Notes: generated from the sequence alone by a model not told the origin. A stretch of 64,000 bases of DNA from G963664585 sp963664585 (GCA_963664585.2 CAXXEO010000008.1:124001-188000), one strand, 5' to 3'; shown: positions 25,057 to 34,224, counted from the stretch's first letter. Program-made: numbers and translations.

Positions 25057-25641
25057 CTAAAAGCAGCACCTGAAACAACTTTGGCAGGAACTTGCGCAGA
25101 GCAGGGCAGTACAGATGTCGCATGGGCCGCAGGACTGCATGCCGGTTGAGGTAAAGTTGCCATAAGGACGCCCCGTCTTCCGCTGCATATTGAGCTGGTT
25201 TACAACTGTGCGGTATTCCACATTGTCAGGGTCCATGGCTGCAGCCTTCTGAAAATAGGAATAAGCTTCCTCCAGCCAACCCCTCCCATAAAGGATCTGT
25301 CCCTTTAAAAAATGCCACTGGGCATCCCGCGAGCTTGTGGGAACGCCATCAAGAAGCTCTTCTGCCTCTGTCATGCGTCCGTTATGGATCAGCCGTAGGA
25401 TATCCGCAAACTGCCCGGCGTTTTTGTAACTTTGGCCTGAAGATCGACTATTTTGACGAGAAGCCTGTATCTGGTCATAGGCTTCGTTGATTTCTTTCAT
25501 CTTTTCATTGGCTAAATCTGCAAGTGGGTTATTCTGATAGTTGTCGGGATGGTACTTTCTCGCAAGTTCGCGATAAGCGGATTTTATTTGATCATCAGGA
25601 GCATCATAGGAAACACCAAGTACTTTATATGGATCTGTCAT
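25057..25641 (-). CDS. J-domain protein with TPR-like region and Cys-rich tail
   Basis: 194 residues. N-terminal DnaJ domain (about 1-65) with YKVLGVSYDA and the HPD motif in ARKYHPDNY; a helical TPR-like middle (about 85-155); and a Cys-rich C-terminus (CGPCDIC ... CASSCQSCFRCCF, nine Cys in about 25 residues). J-domains stimulate Hsp70 ATPase; the Cys tail may bind metal or carry lipid, which is inference. ATG at 25641 follows GGAGGG. It overlaps the upstream DUF5685 gene by 17 bp, indicating joint expression. Confidence 0.88.
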   Translation of the reverse strand: MTDPYKVLGVSYDAPDDQIKSAYRELARKYHPDNYQNNPLADLANEKMKEINEAYDQIQASRQNSRSSGQSYKNAGQFADILRLIHNGRMTEAEELLDGVPTSSRDAQWHFLKGQILYGRGWLEEAYSYFQKAAAMDPDNVEYRTVVNQLNMQRKTGRPYGNFTSTGMQSCGPCDICTALLCASSCQSCFRCCF

Positions 25642-26503
25642 TACTGGTTTTCCCTCCAACATTGAGCATTTTAATTTCCTGTGCCAGGCCAAGAAAAATA
25701 ATATTTTCAATGACTGACTTAAATTCTTTCAGTTCTAATAACTGGCATGCCTTGCCTGCCTCTGCGGCGCTCAGATAAGCAGGTGCCTTGATTTCTTCCT
25801 CAATTCGCAGGATATCGTCATCCGAAAGTGGGCCGCGCGCCGCAAGAAAAGGGTTATAGTCACTGCTTTTCATATCTTTTTTAATATCGTCAATGGCATC
25901 GCATATATACACATATCTTCCCATAAAGTATCCTAGGCGCTTGAGGATGCGTTTTTCTTCTTCTATGTCCGAGAGCATCTCAAACAGCTTACCAAGGGCA
26001 TGGGCGGTTGGTTCACAGGCCGCATCAAGGGAGGTTGAACCTGCAGCCTCAACCTGGTGCTGCGCTTTCATCGCATCAGCAAGAACATTGTCGATCTCTG
26101 GGAATTGTCCCGCCGCCTTCTTTCTGCCATGCTTTAAAAATGGAAGGTAAATTCCCGCCATTATGCGGTTCATTATACCACCGTCATGAAGGTTGTCCAC
26201 ACCTTTATAATATAGCATCAGCATTGCCGCCGCTGAGGCCAGACTCAGGCTGTTGCAACTGTTCAAATGCGGTGCCTGGGAAAATGGCTGAAAAGGGCAT
26301 CTTCCGGGTGAAATTTCAGCGCCCTGATCAACAAGAGAAATCCCCAGTACGACTACAAAAGCAAAGTCATAGCTGAGGGTCAATCTCGCAAAGGGACCGT
26401 ACGTGCGGGAGAGTTCACGGCAAAGCCCACAGTATACCGCTTTATAGCCTTCAAATTCACAAATTCTAAGCTGTGGCTTAAATGGCTTAATATAACCAAA
26501 CAA
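25625..26503 (-). CDS. DUF5685 family protein
   Basis: 292 residues, function unknown. Starts MFGYIKPFKPQLRICEFEGY with a conserved CGLC pair (about 25-28) and further Cys in PGRCPF and LNSCNS, suggesting a metal or Fe-S site. The mostly alpha-helical remainder includes KRLGYFMGRYVYICDAIDDI with acidic residues. It overlaps the J-domain gene, a pairing seen repeatedly in Clostridia, so the J-protein may serve it. RBS is weak (upstream ATGTC...); the start is supported by the conserved MFGY. Confidence 0.85.
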   Translation of the reverse strand: MFGYIKPFKPQLRICEFEGYKAVYCGLCRELSRTYGPFARLTLSYDFAFVVVLGISLVDQGAEISPGRCPFQPFSQAPHLNSCNSLSLASAAAMLMLYYKGVDNLHDGGIMNRIMAGIYLPFLKHGRKKAAGQFPEIDNVLADAMKAQHQVEAAGSTSLDAACEPTAHALGKLFEMLSDIEEEKRILKRLGYFMGRYVYICDAIDDIKKDMKSSDYNPFLAARGPLSDDDILRIEEEIKAPAYLSAAEAGKACQLLELKEFKSVIENIIFLGLAQEIKMLNVGGKTSNDRSI

Positions 26504-26648
26504 AAGACATCACCCCACAACCTCAATATTTCAATATTACAATAGATAACTAAATATGTCATGAAGAATTTGTAAATTTAGTTGAATCTATTTTAAGTTA
26601 ATTGAACGTTAATCAGGTTTCCTTTTTCGCGTCTGTGATTTAAACTCA

Positions 26649-26669
26649 ATCTGCCCTCCGTGGGCGGAT
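26649..26669. repeat. Short GC-core palindrome before mntP
   Basis: TCTGCCC-TCCG-TGGGCGGA: inner stem GCCC/GGGC. A weak member of the dispersed family. The 26504-26771 gap otherwise holds A/T-rich divergent promoter DNA and the leader motif at 26735. Confidence 0.4.
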
Positions 26670-26734
26670 CGAACAAGACCGCGATGATGAAGTATAAACT
26701 TATGCATCGATAAATTTCTCTTAGTTTCTTTCAT

Positions 26735-26774
26735 TTTTATGCTGGCTCAAAGCGGCAGAATGGAGCTTAAAATG
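26735..26774 (+). promoter_or_regulatory. Shared leader motif, mntP copy
   Basis: TTTTATGCTG then CAAAGCGGCAGAATGGAGCT, ending at the ATG. It forms a small GCTG/CGGC hairpin just before the RBS GGAG. Nearly the same ~40 nt precedes iorA (27624) and uppS (39942). Confidence 0.55.
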
Positions 26775-27323
26775 AATCAACTGACTACGCTTCTCCTGGC
26801 GATGGGGCTTTCTATGGATGCCTTTGCGATATCAGTGACAAGGGGGATGTGTTCGACCCGAAACCGTACGGGGGACGCACTCATGACTGCAGGGGCTTTC
26901 GGCCTTTTTCAAGCAGTAATGCCAATCATGGGTTATTTGGGGGGACAGGGCTTATTTGCCACGCTTGTTGACCTTTTGGATCACTGGATCGCCTTTGTCC
27001 TGCTGTTTGCCATTGGTGTTAAAATGATAAAGGACAGCGGCAGGGAAGAGAATTGCAACTATACCGGCCGGTGGTTTCAGATACTTATCGCCCAGTCTGT
27101 GAGTACCAGTATTGATGCGCTGGCAGTTGGTGTGGGAATGATCGGATTTTTGGATAATATCTTTCCGGTGGCAGCTGTCATAGGGATCATGACCTTTTTC
27201 TTATGTTTGGCGGGTTATTTCATAGGCAAATGGTGCGGCAATTATCTGGGCAGTAAGGCCGGGCTACTCGGTGGGATTACCCTGATCACCATGGCTTTTC
27301 GTTTTCTGTTTGGAAAAGTATAA
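26772..27323 (+). CDS. mntP: Manganese efflux pump MntP
   Basis: 183 residues, six transmembrane helices in two similar halves (DUF204). Conserved acidic/small-residue motifs LLAMGLSMDAFAISVTRG (about 6-23) and SVSTSIDALAVGVG (about 101-114) match MntP, which exports Mn2+. ATG at 26772 lies 7 nt after GGAG; upstream in-frame ATGs belong to the leader motif. No yybP-ykoY (Mn) riboswitch core was found upstream. Confidence 0.92.
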   Translation: MNQLTTLLLAMGLSMDAFAISVTRGMCSTRNRTGDALMTAGAFGLFQAVMPIMGYLGGQGLFATLVDLLDHWIAFVLLFAIGVKMIKDSGREENCNYTGRWFQILIAQSVSTSIDALAVGVGMIGFLDNIFPVAAVIGIMTFFLCLAGYFIGKWCGNYLGSKAGLLGGITLITMAFRFLFGKV

Positions 27324-27660
27324 GCGGCTTCACCAGAACGAAAACGATTTAAAGCATTAAATTTATTAAAATCAGTAATTTTTGATAGATAAAGCGAAAA
27401 AACGAATAAGATGATTGAATATTATTATTAAAAGTATATAATAAAAGATATATATTTTTGAAGCTGTCAGCAAATCGAAGCCAACATCCACCATCAACTG
27501 CTTTTTCGTGCATTCTAGAGATTATGAAAAAAGCGAAGGGTACAAAGAACGGAGGATGTACGCCAAACGATTATGTCTCTTGTCATTTCTTTGCTTTTTC
27601 GATAAAAGCAAATTAGAATTTTATTTTATGCCGATGCAAAGCGGCGGAATGGAGCTTATT
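27324..27660. other. 337-bp gap between mntP and iorA
   Basis: A/T-rich DNA with TATATA-like stretches (about 27430-27460), then an open frame in phase with iorA from 27508 that lacks family sequence, and the shared leader motif at 27624-27663. No terminator of note. Confidence 0.4.
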
Positions 27661-27663
27661 ATG
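27624..27663 (+). promoter_or_regulatory. Shared leader motif, iorA copy
   Basis: TTTTATGCCG then CAAAGCGGCGGAATGGAGCT, ending at the iorA ATG, with a GCCG/CGGC hairpin before the RBS GGAG. See 26735 and 39942. Confidence 0.55.
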
Positions 27664-29403
27664 AAAGAGCTTATGCTTGGTAACGCGGCTGTTGCCCGCG
27701 GATTATATGAGGCCGGCTGCAAGGTCATTTCCAGCTATCCCGGCACACCCAGTACCGAGATTACCGAAGAGGCCGCCAAGTTCGGCGAAATATACTGTGA
27801 ATGGGCTCCGAATGAGAAGGTCGCCGCTGAGGTTGCTATTGGTGCGTCAATTGGCGGAGCCCGTGCCTTTTTCGCCATGAAGCATGTAGGCCTGAATGTG
27901 GCTGCGGACCCTGTCTTTACAAGCTCTTATACCGGCGTGAATGGGGGACTGGTCATGGTTGTGGCCGATGACCCCGGCATGCATTCCTCACAGAATGAGC
28001 AGGATTCCCGCCATTACGCTGTAGCCGCCAAGCTTGTTATGCTCGAGCCGTCTGATTCAGCAGAGTGCCTGGAATTTGCAAAGAAGGCCTTTTGGCTATC
28101 GGAACGATTTAGTACGCCTGTCATGATACGGCTTTCCACAAGGGTTTCCCACTCACAGGGACTTGTAGAGACCGGTTCGAGACAGGTGGTAGAATTAAAG
28201 GAATACAAAAAGGATGCTGGCCGCTTTGTCATGGTTCCCGCCAATGCGCGCGCAAGGCATCCGAAAATAGAAGAAAGGCAGAAGGAAATTGCCCTTTGGT
28301 CCGAGAACTGCGACCTTAACCGGATTGAGAAGGGAAGCACGAAAATCGGCGTTATCACCGCGGGCATATCCTATCAATATGTAAAAGAAGCTCTTCCTGA
28401 TGCAAGTGTGCTGAAGATTGGCGTTATCAACCCACTGCCTGAAAAGCTCATCCGCGATTTTGCGGCAGGTGTAGACAAGCTTTACATAATCGAAGAGCTC
28501 GACCCAATCATAGAAAATTACTGCAAGGCCTTGGGGCTTACGGTAACAGGCAAAGAACTTCTCCCAGACTGCGGCGAGTATTCACAATCCTTACTCCGTG
28601 AAAAGCTGCTGGGCGAGACAATTACCCCTCTCTCCTTTGGAGAAAATGTGCCTGTGCGGCCCCCGGTCATGTGCCCGGGCTGTCCCCACCGCGGTCTTTT
28701 CTATGTTCTTAGCAAGCTTAAGCTGATGGTAAACGGGGATATCGGTTGCTATACGCTGGGAAGTGCCCCGCCCCTTTCGGCGCTTGATACTACCGTTTGC
28801 ATGGGATTTTCGATTTCTGGCCTTCATGGCTATAATCTGGCCAGAAGGGAAGAGGGAAGCGAGAAGAGATCGGTTGCTGTGATCGGCGATTCGACCTTTA
28901 TGCATTCGGGCATCACCGGCCTGATCAATATCGCTTACAACCGCACAAACTCTGTGGTGATTATTCTGGATAACTCGACGACCGGTATGACCGGACATCA
29001 GGACAATCCGACCACCGGGCGCACCTTAAAGGGCGATATCGCCCGGGCAGTGTCCATCGAGGCTATATGCAAGGCCGCCGGGATAGACCGTGTCACCGTC
29101 ATCGACCCCAACAATCTTTCACAGGTAGAGGATGCGGTAAAGGAAGAGCTTGCAGCCGACGAGCCGTCGGTTATTATTGCGAGAAGACCCTGCGCCCTGC
29201 TCAAGGGGGTAAAGCATTCTGCTGCTCTGACCGTGACGAGTGCCTGCAAGGGCTGCAAGGCCTGCATGAAGCTCGGATGCCCGGCTATATCGATGAAAGA
29301 TGGCTTCGCTGCTATTGACCCTACCCTCTGTGTAGGATGCGGTGTCTGTGAGGAGCTATGTGCTTTTAAAGCGATTACCCCAAATCAGGAGGTGCAGGCA
29401 TGA
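27661..29403 (+). CDS. iorA: Indolepyruvate:ferredoxin oxidoreductase, alpha subunit
   Basis: 580 residues. With IorB it oxidatively decarboxylates arylpyruvates (from Trp, Phe, Tyr) to aryl-acetyl-CoA, reducing ferredoxin. N-terminal pyrimidine-binding domain (SSYPGTPSTEITEEAA), a TPP-binding domain (GDIGCYTLGS, GDSTFMHSGITGL) and a C-terminal 2x[4Fe-4S] ferredoxin domain (CKGCKACMKLGCP and CVGCGVCEELC). ATG 27661 has RBS GGAG; the upstream open frame has no family similarity. It overlaps iorB by 4 bp. Confidence 0.97.
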   Translation: MKELMLGNAAVARGLYEAGCKVISSYPGTPSTEITEEAAKFGEIYCEWAPNEKVAAEVAIGASIGGARAFFAMKHVGLNVAADPVFTSSYTGVNGGLVMVVADDPGMHSSQNEQDSRHYAVAAKLVMLEPSDSAECLEFAKKAFWLSERFSTPVMIRLSTRVSHSQGLVETGSRQVVELKEYKKDAGRFVMVPANARARHPKIEERQKEIALWSENCDLNRIEKGSTKIGVITAGISYQYVKEALPDASVLKIGVINPLPEKLIRDFAAGVDKLYIIEELDPIIENYCKALGLTVTGKELLPDCGEYSQSLLREKLLGETITPLSFGENVPVRPPVMCPGCPHRGLFYVLSKLKLMVNGDIGCYTLGSAPPLSALDTTVCMGFSISGLHGYNLARREEGSEKRSVAVIGDSTFMHSGITGLINIAYNRTNSVVIILDNSTTGMTGHQDNPTTGRTLKGDIARAVSIEAICKAAGIDRVTVIDPNNLSQVEDAVKEELAADEPSVIIARRPCALLKGVKHSAALTVTSACKGCKACMKLGCPAISMKDGFAAIDPTLCVGCGVCEELCAFKAITPNQEVQA

Positions 29404-29981
29404 GCACAGTAAAGAATATTATGATCGTTGGTGTAGGCGGTCAGGGCACGCTTCTGGCAAGCCGCCTGATTGGCAGGGTTGTGATGGACAGCGGATTTGA
29501 CGTCAAGGTCTCGGAGGTCCATGGTATGAGCCAGCGGGGCGGTTCTGTTGTAACCTATGTCCGGTACGGCGAGAAGGTATACTCACCCATCATTGATTTG
29601 GGTGAGGCAGATATTATCGTATCCTTTGAAGAGTGTGAGGCGGCCAGATGGCTTCCGTTTTTGAAGAAGAATGGGCGCATCATTACCAGCAGTCAGCATA
29701 TCGCCCCCATGCCGGTGATTACCGGCGCAGCCGCTTATCCTGAGAAGATTCAGGATAAGATCACAGCCAGTGGCTGTAACGTCACTGTCGTGGACGCTCT
29801 TACCCTGGCCGAGGAGGCCGGAAGTGCCAAGGCGGCTAACATTGTGCTGATGGGTGTGCTGTCGGGTATTATGGATTTTAATCTTGAAGCTTGGCATAAT
29901 GCCATTAAGAATATACTTCCTGACAAGTTTCATTCTATGAATCTGAATGCATTTAATTTGGGCAGGAAGTGGATTGAATAG
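29400..29981 (+). CDS. iorB: Indolepyruvate:ferredoxin oxidoreductase, beta subunit
   Basis: 193 residues, the gamma-type catalytic domain of 2-oxoacid:ferredoxin oxidoreductases: GVGGQGTLLASRLIG (about 12-26), EVHGMSQRGGSVVTYVR (about 39-55). Start overlaps the iorA stop (ATGA). Forms the heterodimer with IorA. Confidence 0.97.
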   Translation: MSTVKNIMIVGVGGQGTLLASRLIGRVVMDSGFDVKVSEVHGMSQRGGSVVTYVRYGEKVYSPIIDLGEADIIVSFEECEAARWLPFLKKNGRIITSSQHIAPMPVITGAAAYPEKIQDKITASGCNVTVVDALTLAEEAGSAKAANIVLMGVLSGIMDFNLEAWHNAIKNILPDKFHSMNLNAFNLGRKWIE

Positions 29982-29992
29982 GAGAAGTTTAA

Positions 29993-31294
29993 GTGGATAA
30001 AATGTGGAATCAGGTTGAACGTGCCCCTCTGCATGAGATACGGGCATTGCAGTCATATGGCCTTTCCAGAATGGTGAGAAGAGTGTATGATAATGTACCT
30101 TTTTATCGCAAAAAACTGGATGAAATGGGGATAAACCCCGACGATATTAAAAGCGTTGACGACCTTAAAAAGCTACCGTTCACATACAAACAGGATCTCA
30201 GAGACAACTACCCTTATGGTCTTTTCGCCGCCCCCATGGAAGAGGTCGTGCGGATACATGCCTCGTCGGGTACTACAGGCAAGCAGACGGTGGTGGGTTA
30301 TACCCAGAATGACCTCGGCGTCTGGGCTGAAATTATCGCACGTGCCCTGACTGCGGCGGGGGCGGGAAAAAACGACTTTGTTCATATTTCCTACGGATAC
30401 GGACTTTTCACTGGCGGGCTCGGTTTGCATGAGGGAGCCCAACTGATCGATGCCACCGTCATACCTGCGTCTTCGGGTAATACTGCCCGTCAGGTGCAGA
30501 TCATCACCGACTTCGGATCTACTGTGCTTTGCTGTACCCCTTCTTATGCGATGTTTATCGGCGAGACCATCCGAGATATGGGGATCGACAGATCAAAGCT
30601 TAAGTTAAAAGCGGGTATTTTCGGCGCGGAGCCTTGGACCGAGAAGATGCGTATCCAGATTGAAGAGCTTTTGGGAATCAAGGCGATGGACATTTATGGT
30701 CTGTCCGAGATTATGGGACCCGGCGTCAGCTATGAGTGCAGCGACCAGACGGGTATGCACATCAATGAGGATCACTTTATTGCTGAGATTATCGATCCCG
30801 TGACCGGCGAGGTACTTCCCGACGGTGAGCAGGGCGAGCTAGTTTTTACCACAATCTCTAAAGAGGCACTGCCCCTTATTCGCTACCGTACAAGGGATAT
30901 CAGTTCCCTCAGCCGTGAGGAGTGTCCCTGTGGCCGTACCTTTGTGAAGATGTCGAAGTCTCGCGGACGTTCTGACGATATGCTGATCATCCGCGGCGTC
31001 AATGTATTTCCTTCACAGATAGAGTCGGTGCTTTTGGGTATGGGACAGACAACTCCTCATTATATGCTGATAGTGGATAGAGTAAGCAATACTGATACTC
31101 TCGAAATACAGGTTGAGATGAGTAGTGATATGGAATTTGACGCCGTACGCCTGATCGAACAGAAAGAAGCGGAGATCAAAAGGGCTGTTGAATCGGTACT
31201 GGGTATCTCGGCCAAGATTAGTCTTGTTGCTCCCAAGACCATTGACCGAAGCGAAGGTAAGGCGAAGAGAGTCATCGACAAGAGATCACTGTAA
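29993..31294 (+). CDS. paaK: Phenylacetate-CoA ligase
   Basis: 433 residues, ANL adenylate-forming enzyme. AMP-binding P-loop SSGTTGKQTVVGY (about 84-96), YGLSEIMGPGVSYEC (about 233-247), YRTRDI and C-terminal KRVIDKR. It interconverts arylacetates and arylacetyl-CoA; beside iorAB it probably hydrolyses arylacetyl-CoA to save ATP, or activates arylacetates. GTG start with GGAGAA 6 nt upstream. Terminator at 31369. Confidence 0.94.
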   Translation: MDKMWNQVERAPLHEIRALQSYGLSRMVRRVYDNVPFYRKKLDEMGINPDDIKSVDDLKKLPFTYKQDLRDNYPYGLFAAPMEEVVRIHASSGTTGKQTVVGYTQNDLGVWAEIIARALTAAGAGKNDFVHISYGYGLFTGGLGLHEGAQLIDATVIPASSGNTARQVQIITDFGSTVLCCTPSYAMFIGETIRDMGIDRSKLKLKAGIFGAEPWTEKMRIQIEELLGIKAMDIYGLSEIMGPGVSYECSDQTGMHINEDHFIAEIIDPVTGEVLPDGEQGELVFTTISKEALPLIRYRTRDISSLSREECPCGRTFVKMSKSRGRSDDMLIIRGVNVFPSQIESVLLGMGQTTPHYMLIVDRVSNTDTLEIQVEMSSDMEFDAVRLIEQKEAEIKRAVESVLGISAKISLVAPKTIDRSEGKAKRVIDKRSL

Positions 31295-31368
31295 ACTGTG
31301 TCCTCATGTTGGTTCAATCTTTTGAATCCGCCTAATTGGAAGTACTGACATTTATGAAATATAAATAC

Positions 31369-31405
31369 AAGCTGCCCGCCGAATTAGTGGCGGGCAGCTT
31401 TTTTA
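31369..31405 (+). terminator. Terminator after paaK
   Basis: AAGCTGCCCGCC / GGCGGGCAGCTT, 12-bp perfect stem, then TTTTT. Confidence 0.92.
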
Positions 31406-31498
31406 TGTTATATTCATGTTGAATGGGCCTAAAAGTAAAGGTATAATAGGTATGTTTGTTACACTAATCCCAAATTAAACGGAAATAATCCTATTTCT

Positions 31499-31525
31499 GA
31501 TTTTCCTTCCTCAGGTGGGAAAACA
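31499..31525. repeat. Short GC-core palindrome before the serine hydrolase
   Basis: TTTTCCTTCC-TCA-GGTGGGAAAA: arms TTTTCC/GGGAAAA around a CC/GG core. Member of the dispersed family. Confidence 0.55.
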
Positions 31526-31593
31526 GGGACAAAAGTACAGAACCATTTAAATAGGATTTAGTAACATGATTTAATCAGCAAGGGAGTGTCATT

Positions 31594-32991
31594 ATGAGCA
31601 GAATGAAACATGAATACCAAGCAGAGTTTGAGCAGTTTGTTTCCGCTATTATGAAGCAGTATGGGGCGGCGGGTATGGCGGTATCTGTTATCGACAAAGA
31701 AAACACCCTGTATCAGAAGTTTTTCGGGTATAGAGATGATGAAAACAAGCTTGCAATTGATGAAAACACTGTTTTTGGTTTGGCCTCGATTACGAAGTCT
31801 TTTACTTGCTTGGCCATTATGCAGCTTGCGTCAAAGGGAATGATTGATATTGACGCCCCCGTATCTGATTATGTTCCTGAGTTTACGGGTAAAAATCAAA
31901 AGGGTCTCAAGGTTTATCAACTCATGAGTCACAGCGGCGGTTTTTTCCCGTTAAAGAGAATACAAGCAATCGATGTTGCGAAAGAAATGGGACTATACGA
32001 TCCCGCCGGTGAAGACATTACATACAGTGAAGCTTTGGCTCAAAAAGGAATTGAACTTGTTGCCGCGAGATTGGACGAGCAAACCAGGCTTATTGGAAAG
32101 CCTGGTGAATTAATGAGTTATAGTAATGACAGCTATGGACTTTTAGCCGATATCGTCAGAAAATATGGCGGAGAAAAAAGCTATTCAGCTTATGTCCAGA
32201 AGAATATTCTTCAACCACTCAGTATGACCAGAAGCTGTTTGGAATTTGAGAAGCCCGCCAAAGACCAAAACAGCGCACAACTTTATATCCACAGAAACGG
32301 AATTCGTGAAGTCAGCCGAAATTTTTATGACAATGCGTTCGTCCTGATGGGTGGCGGAGCGATGAAGTCAACTATTAAGGATATGAAAAATTATTTGCGT
32401 ATGTACATCAGTGAGGGCTATACACCGTCCGGAGGTCGGATCCTTGATGAATACAGCATCAGAGAGATGACAAAGCCAAGGCAAGCGTTTCGTTATCAGC
32501 AACTCTATGGATATGGGCTTTCAACCAAATGCAGTGATGATGTAACCGTTATTGAACACGGGGGCAGTCTGACCGGTGTTTCCACCAATTTTTCTTGGTC
32601 ACCGCAATTGGGAATAGGCATTCTTGTTTTTTGCAATACGTCCGACGTGCCGGTTATCGCAGTTGCTAACGCGGCTATGAGGTGGTTTAACGGCAGAAAG
32701 CCGGTTGCGGATAAAGACCGCTGGACAGATACGCCCTGGACTCAAGAGGTTATCAATGCAGCCTGCGGACAGTATGTTTCGGGTGAAGGCATGATTGTTG
32801 ATATTTTTAAAAGAGAAAATGGTGTGGGTATGCTGCAAAACGGCCAAGAGGTATCGGTTAGAATGGTTGAATCAAATGTGCTGTCCGTAGCAGCACCGCT
32901 GATTGAGTATGACCTAATTTTGTGTGCAGATGCCCAAGGTAAGGTGTTCGGGATCAGATATAAGAGCAGAATAATTCCTAAAGTAAGCTGA
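31594..32991 (+). CDS. Beta-lactamase-family serine hydrolase (class C/esterase-like)
   Basis: 465 residues, no clear signal peptide, so probably cytoplasmic. Serine-hydrolase motifs: SITKS (S-x-x-K, about 68-72), YSN (about 173-175) and HGG (about 317-319). The family includes class C beta-lactamases, D-aminopeptidases and esterases; the substrate cannot be assigned. A C-terminal domain of about 100 residues follows the catalytic fold. RBS AAGGGAG. Single gene next to an IS30-like copy; possibly acquired. Confidence 0.85.
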   Translation: MSRMKHEYQAEFEQFVSAIMKQYGAAGMAVSVIDKENTLYQKFFGYRDDENKLAIDENTVFGLASITKSFTCLAIMQLASKGMIDIDAPVSDYVPEFTGKNQKGLKVYQLMSHSGGFFPLKRIQAIDVAKEMGLYDPAGEDITYSEALAQKGIELVAARLDEQTRLIGKPGELMSYSNDSYGLLADIVRKYGGEKSYSAYVQKNILQPLSMTRSCLEFEKPAKDQNSAQLYIHRNGIREVSRNFYDNAFVLMGGGAMKSTIKDMKNYLRMYISEGYTPSGGRILDEYSIREMTKPRQAFRYQQLYGYGLSTKCSDDVTVIEHGGSLTGVSTNFSWSPQLGIGILVFCNTSDVPVIAVANAAMRWFNGRKPVADKDRWTDTPWTQEVINAACGQYVSGEGMIVDIFKRENGVGMLQNGQEVSVRMVESNVLSVAAPLIEYDLILCADAQGKVFGIRYKSRIIPKVS

Positions 32992-33061
32992 TCAATCTTA
33001 TTTCGATACACACACTGATTCCTACTGTCGTGTGGATTAGAACATTATTGAATCTTCATTT

Positions 33062-33072
33062 TATAGCCAATT
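33062..33072. repeat. MITE-like repeat copy 4, left fragment
   Basis: TATAGCCAATT, the consensus left end of the MITE, immediately followed by the IS30-like element. The remainder resumes at 34126. Confidence 0.85.
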
Positions 33073-34125
33073 GCTACATTGTCAAGCCAAATGCGACAGT
33101 TCGAGCAGAAAGAGCTGGGAAGGTGTATTCCAATTAAGACATTTTCGGGGTCTGTTGTTTATAAGCAGAAGAGAAGAAGATAGGTTTTGATGAGAAACAG
33201 TGGACAGAACAGTACCTTTCGGAAAGAACTCTCTGAGCAAACCGTTACCGTACTCATTGCTTCCTCTCTGATGCGGACAATATGGATCAGCGAAATAAAG
33301 AGTTAAGCCTAGATCTTTCTGGATTACATCATAACAGGCAAATTCACCGCCACGATCTGTTGTTGCTGTTTTGAATGTGCCTTGTGGCAATAAAGTGTGC
33401 AGGTGCTTGATTGCAGCTTCCATGGAAGCTGCCGTTCGATCAGGAATGGGAACGGCTGTATAGAACCTTGTTTTTCGTTCCACAAAGGTGGCCAAGCAAC
33501 CACCGGAACCCCTAGAGGAAACCACCGTATCAAGTTCCCAATGCCCAAATGTTTCTCTGGTATATACCTCTTTGGGTCTCTTGTGGATAGAAGTACCACG
33601 AGCATAATGCGCAAGATTTTTACAGCTTCTCTTTTTTCCATTACGGCGCAGCACATCTGCGGTGAGTCCGTTCAGTCGTCCGGCATAAAGCCAGTTGTAT
33701 ATTGTTTTAAAGCTCAGTTGGCTTGAAGTAACGGTATGTGATATTTGTTCTGGCGACCAGGTCTCTTTCAGCTTTTCTGCCACAGCTGCGCACAACTCCT
33801 CGTTCCATTTCCCTTGAGGTTTGCTGTTGTGCCGTTTCTTCTGGTAATCCAGTTGTGCTTCTTCTGCGTTATACGCTCGGGCACCGTAAAAACGTTTCAA
33901 TTCTCTAGCGATACTGCTGTGGTGACATCCCAGACGTGATGCGATTTTCCGGGTCGTATATCCGATTTGACGGAGTTCCTCTATCTTTCCTCGTTCGAAT
34001 GTTGTAAAATGGTGATGGCTCATGGCTGCCTCCTTGTGTGAATGTTGTTGTTGCAAACTCTATTCTACACGTTTTGGCCGCCTTGGGCTATCTTTTTTCT
34101 GTCGCATTTCATTTTACAATGTAGC
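33073..34125 (-). mobile_element. IS30-family insertion sequence, copy 2
   Basis: 1053 bp, nearly identical to 6822-7873, same orientation, same 27-bp imperfect terminal repeats. Flanked by AATT on both sides (CCAATT | element | AATTAACTT), a 4-bp target duplication derived from the MITE left end. Inserted at exactly the same MITE position as copy 1. Confidence 0.95.
33082..34023 (-). CDS. IS30-family transposase (copy 2)
   Basis: 313 residues, differing from copy 1 at only a few positions (e.g. KKRSCKN versus KKRCCKN, TSIHKRPKE versus TSIRKRPNE). Same HTH and DDE motifs, same start (AAGGAGG before ATG 34023) and stop inside the terminal repeat. Intact. Confidence 0.95.
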   Translation of the reverse strand: MSHHHFTTFERGKIEELRQIGYTTRKIASRLGCHHSSIARELKRFYGARAYNAEEAQLDYQKKRHNSKPQGKWNEELCAAVAEKLKETWSPEQISHTVTSSQLSFKTIYNWLYAGRLNGLTADVLRRNGKKRSCKNLAHYARGTSIHKRPKEVYTRETFGHWELDTVVSSRGSGGCLATFVERKTRFYTAVPIPDRTAASMEAAIKHLHTLLPQGTFKTATTDRGGEFACYDVIQKDLGLTLYFADPYCPHQRGSNEYGNGLLREFFPKGTVLSTVSHQNLSSSLLLINNRPRKCLNWNTPSQLFLLELSHLA

Positions 34126-34224
34126 AATTAACTTAAAAACTGGCTATATATAAAACGTCATTTTCTTCTCCCGCCTTCGGCGGGGGAAGAAATCACAAGC
34201 TTGCTTTCAAGTTAATCAACTATA
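34126..34224. repeat. MITE-like repeat copy 4, right fragment
   Basis: AATTAACTTAAAAACTGGCT and onward through the central hairpin to the right end AACTATA. Close to consensus. Confidence 0.9.

Noticed and set aside
26560..26771. yybP-ykoY manganese riboswitch before mntP
   Set aside because: Looked for its conserved core; not found. Only the short shared leader motif is present.
6822..34125. The two IS30-like copies as ends of a 27-kb composite transposon
   Set aside because: Each copy interrupts its own diverged MITE and the enclosed DNA is core genes (glmS, murC, spoVG, ispH); independent insertion is simpler.
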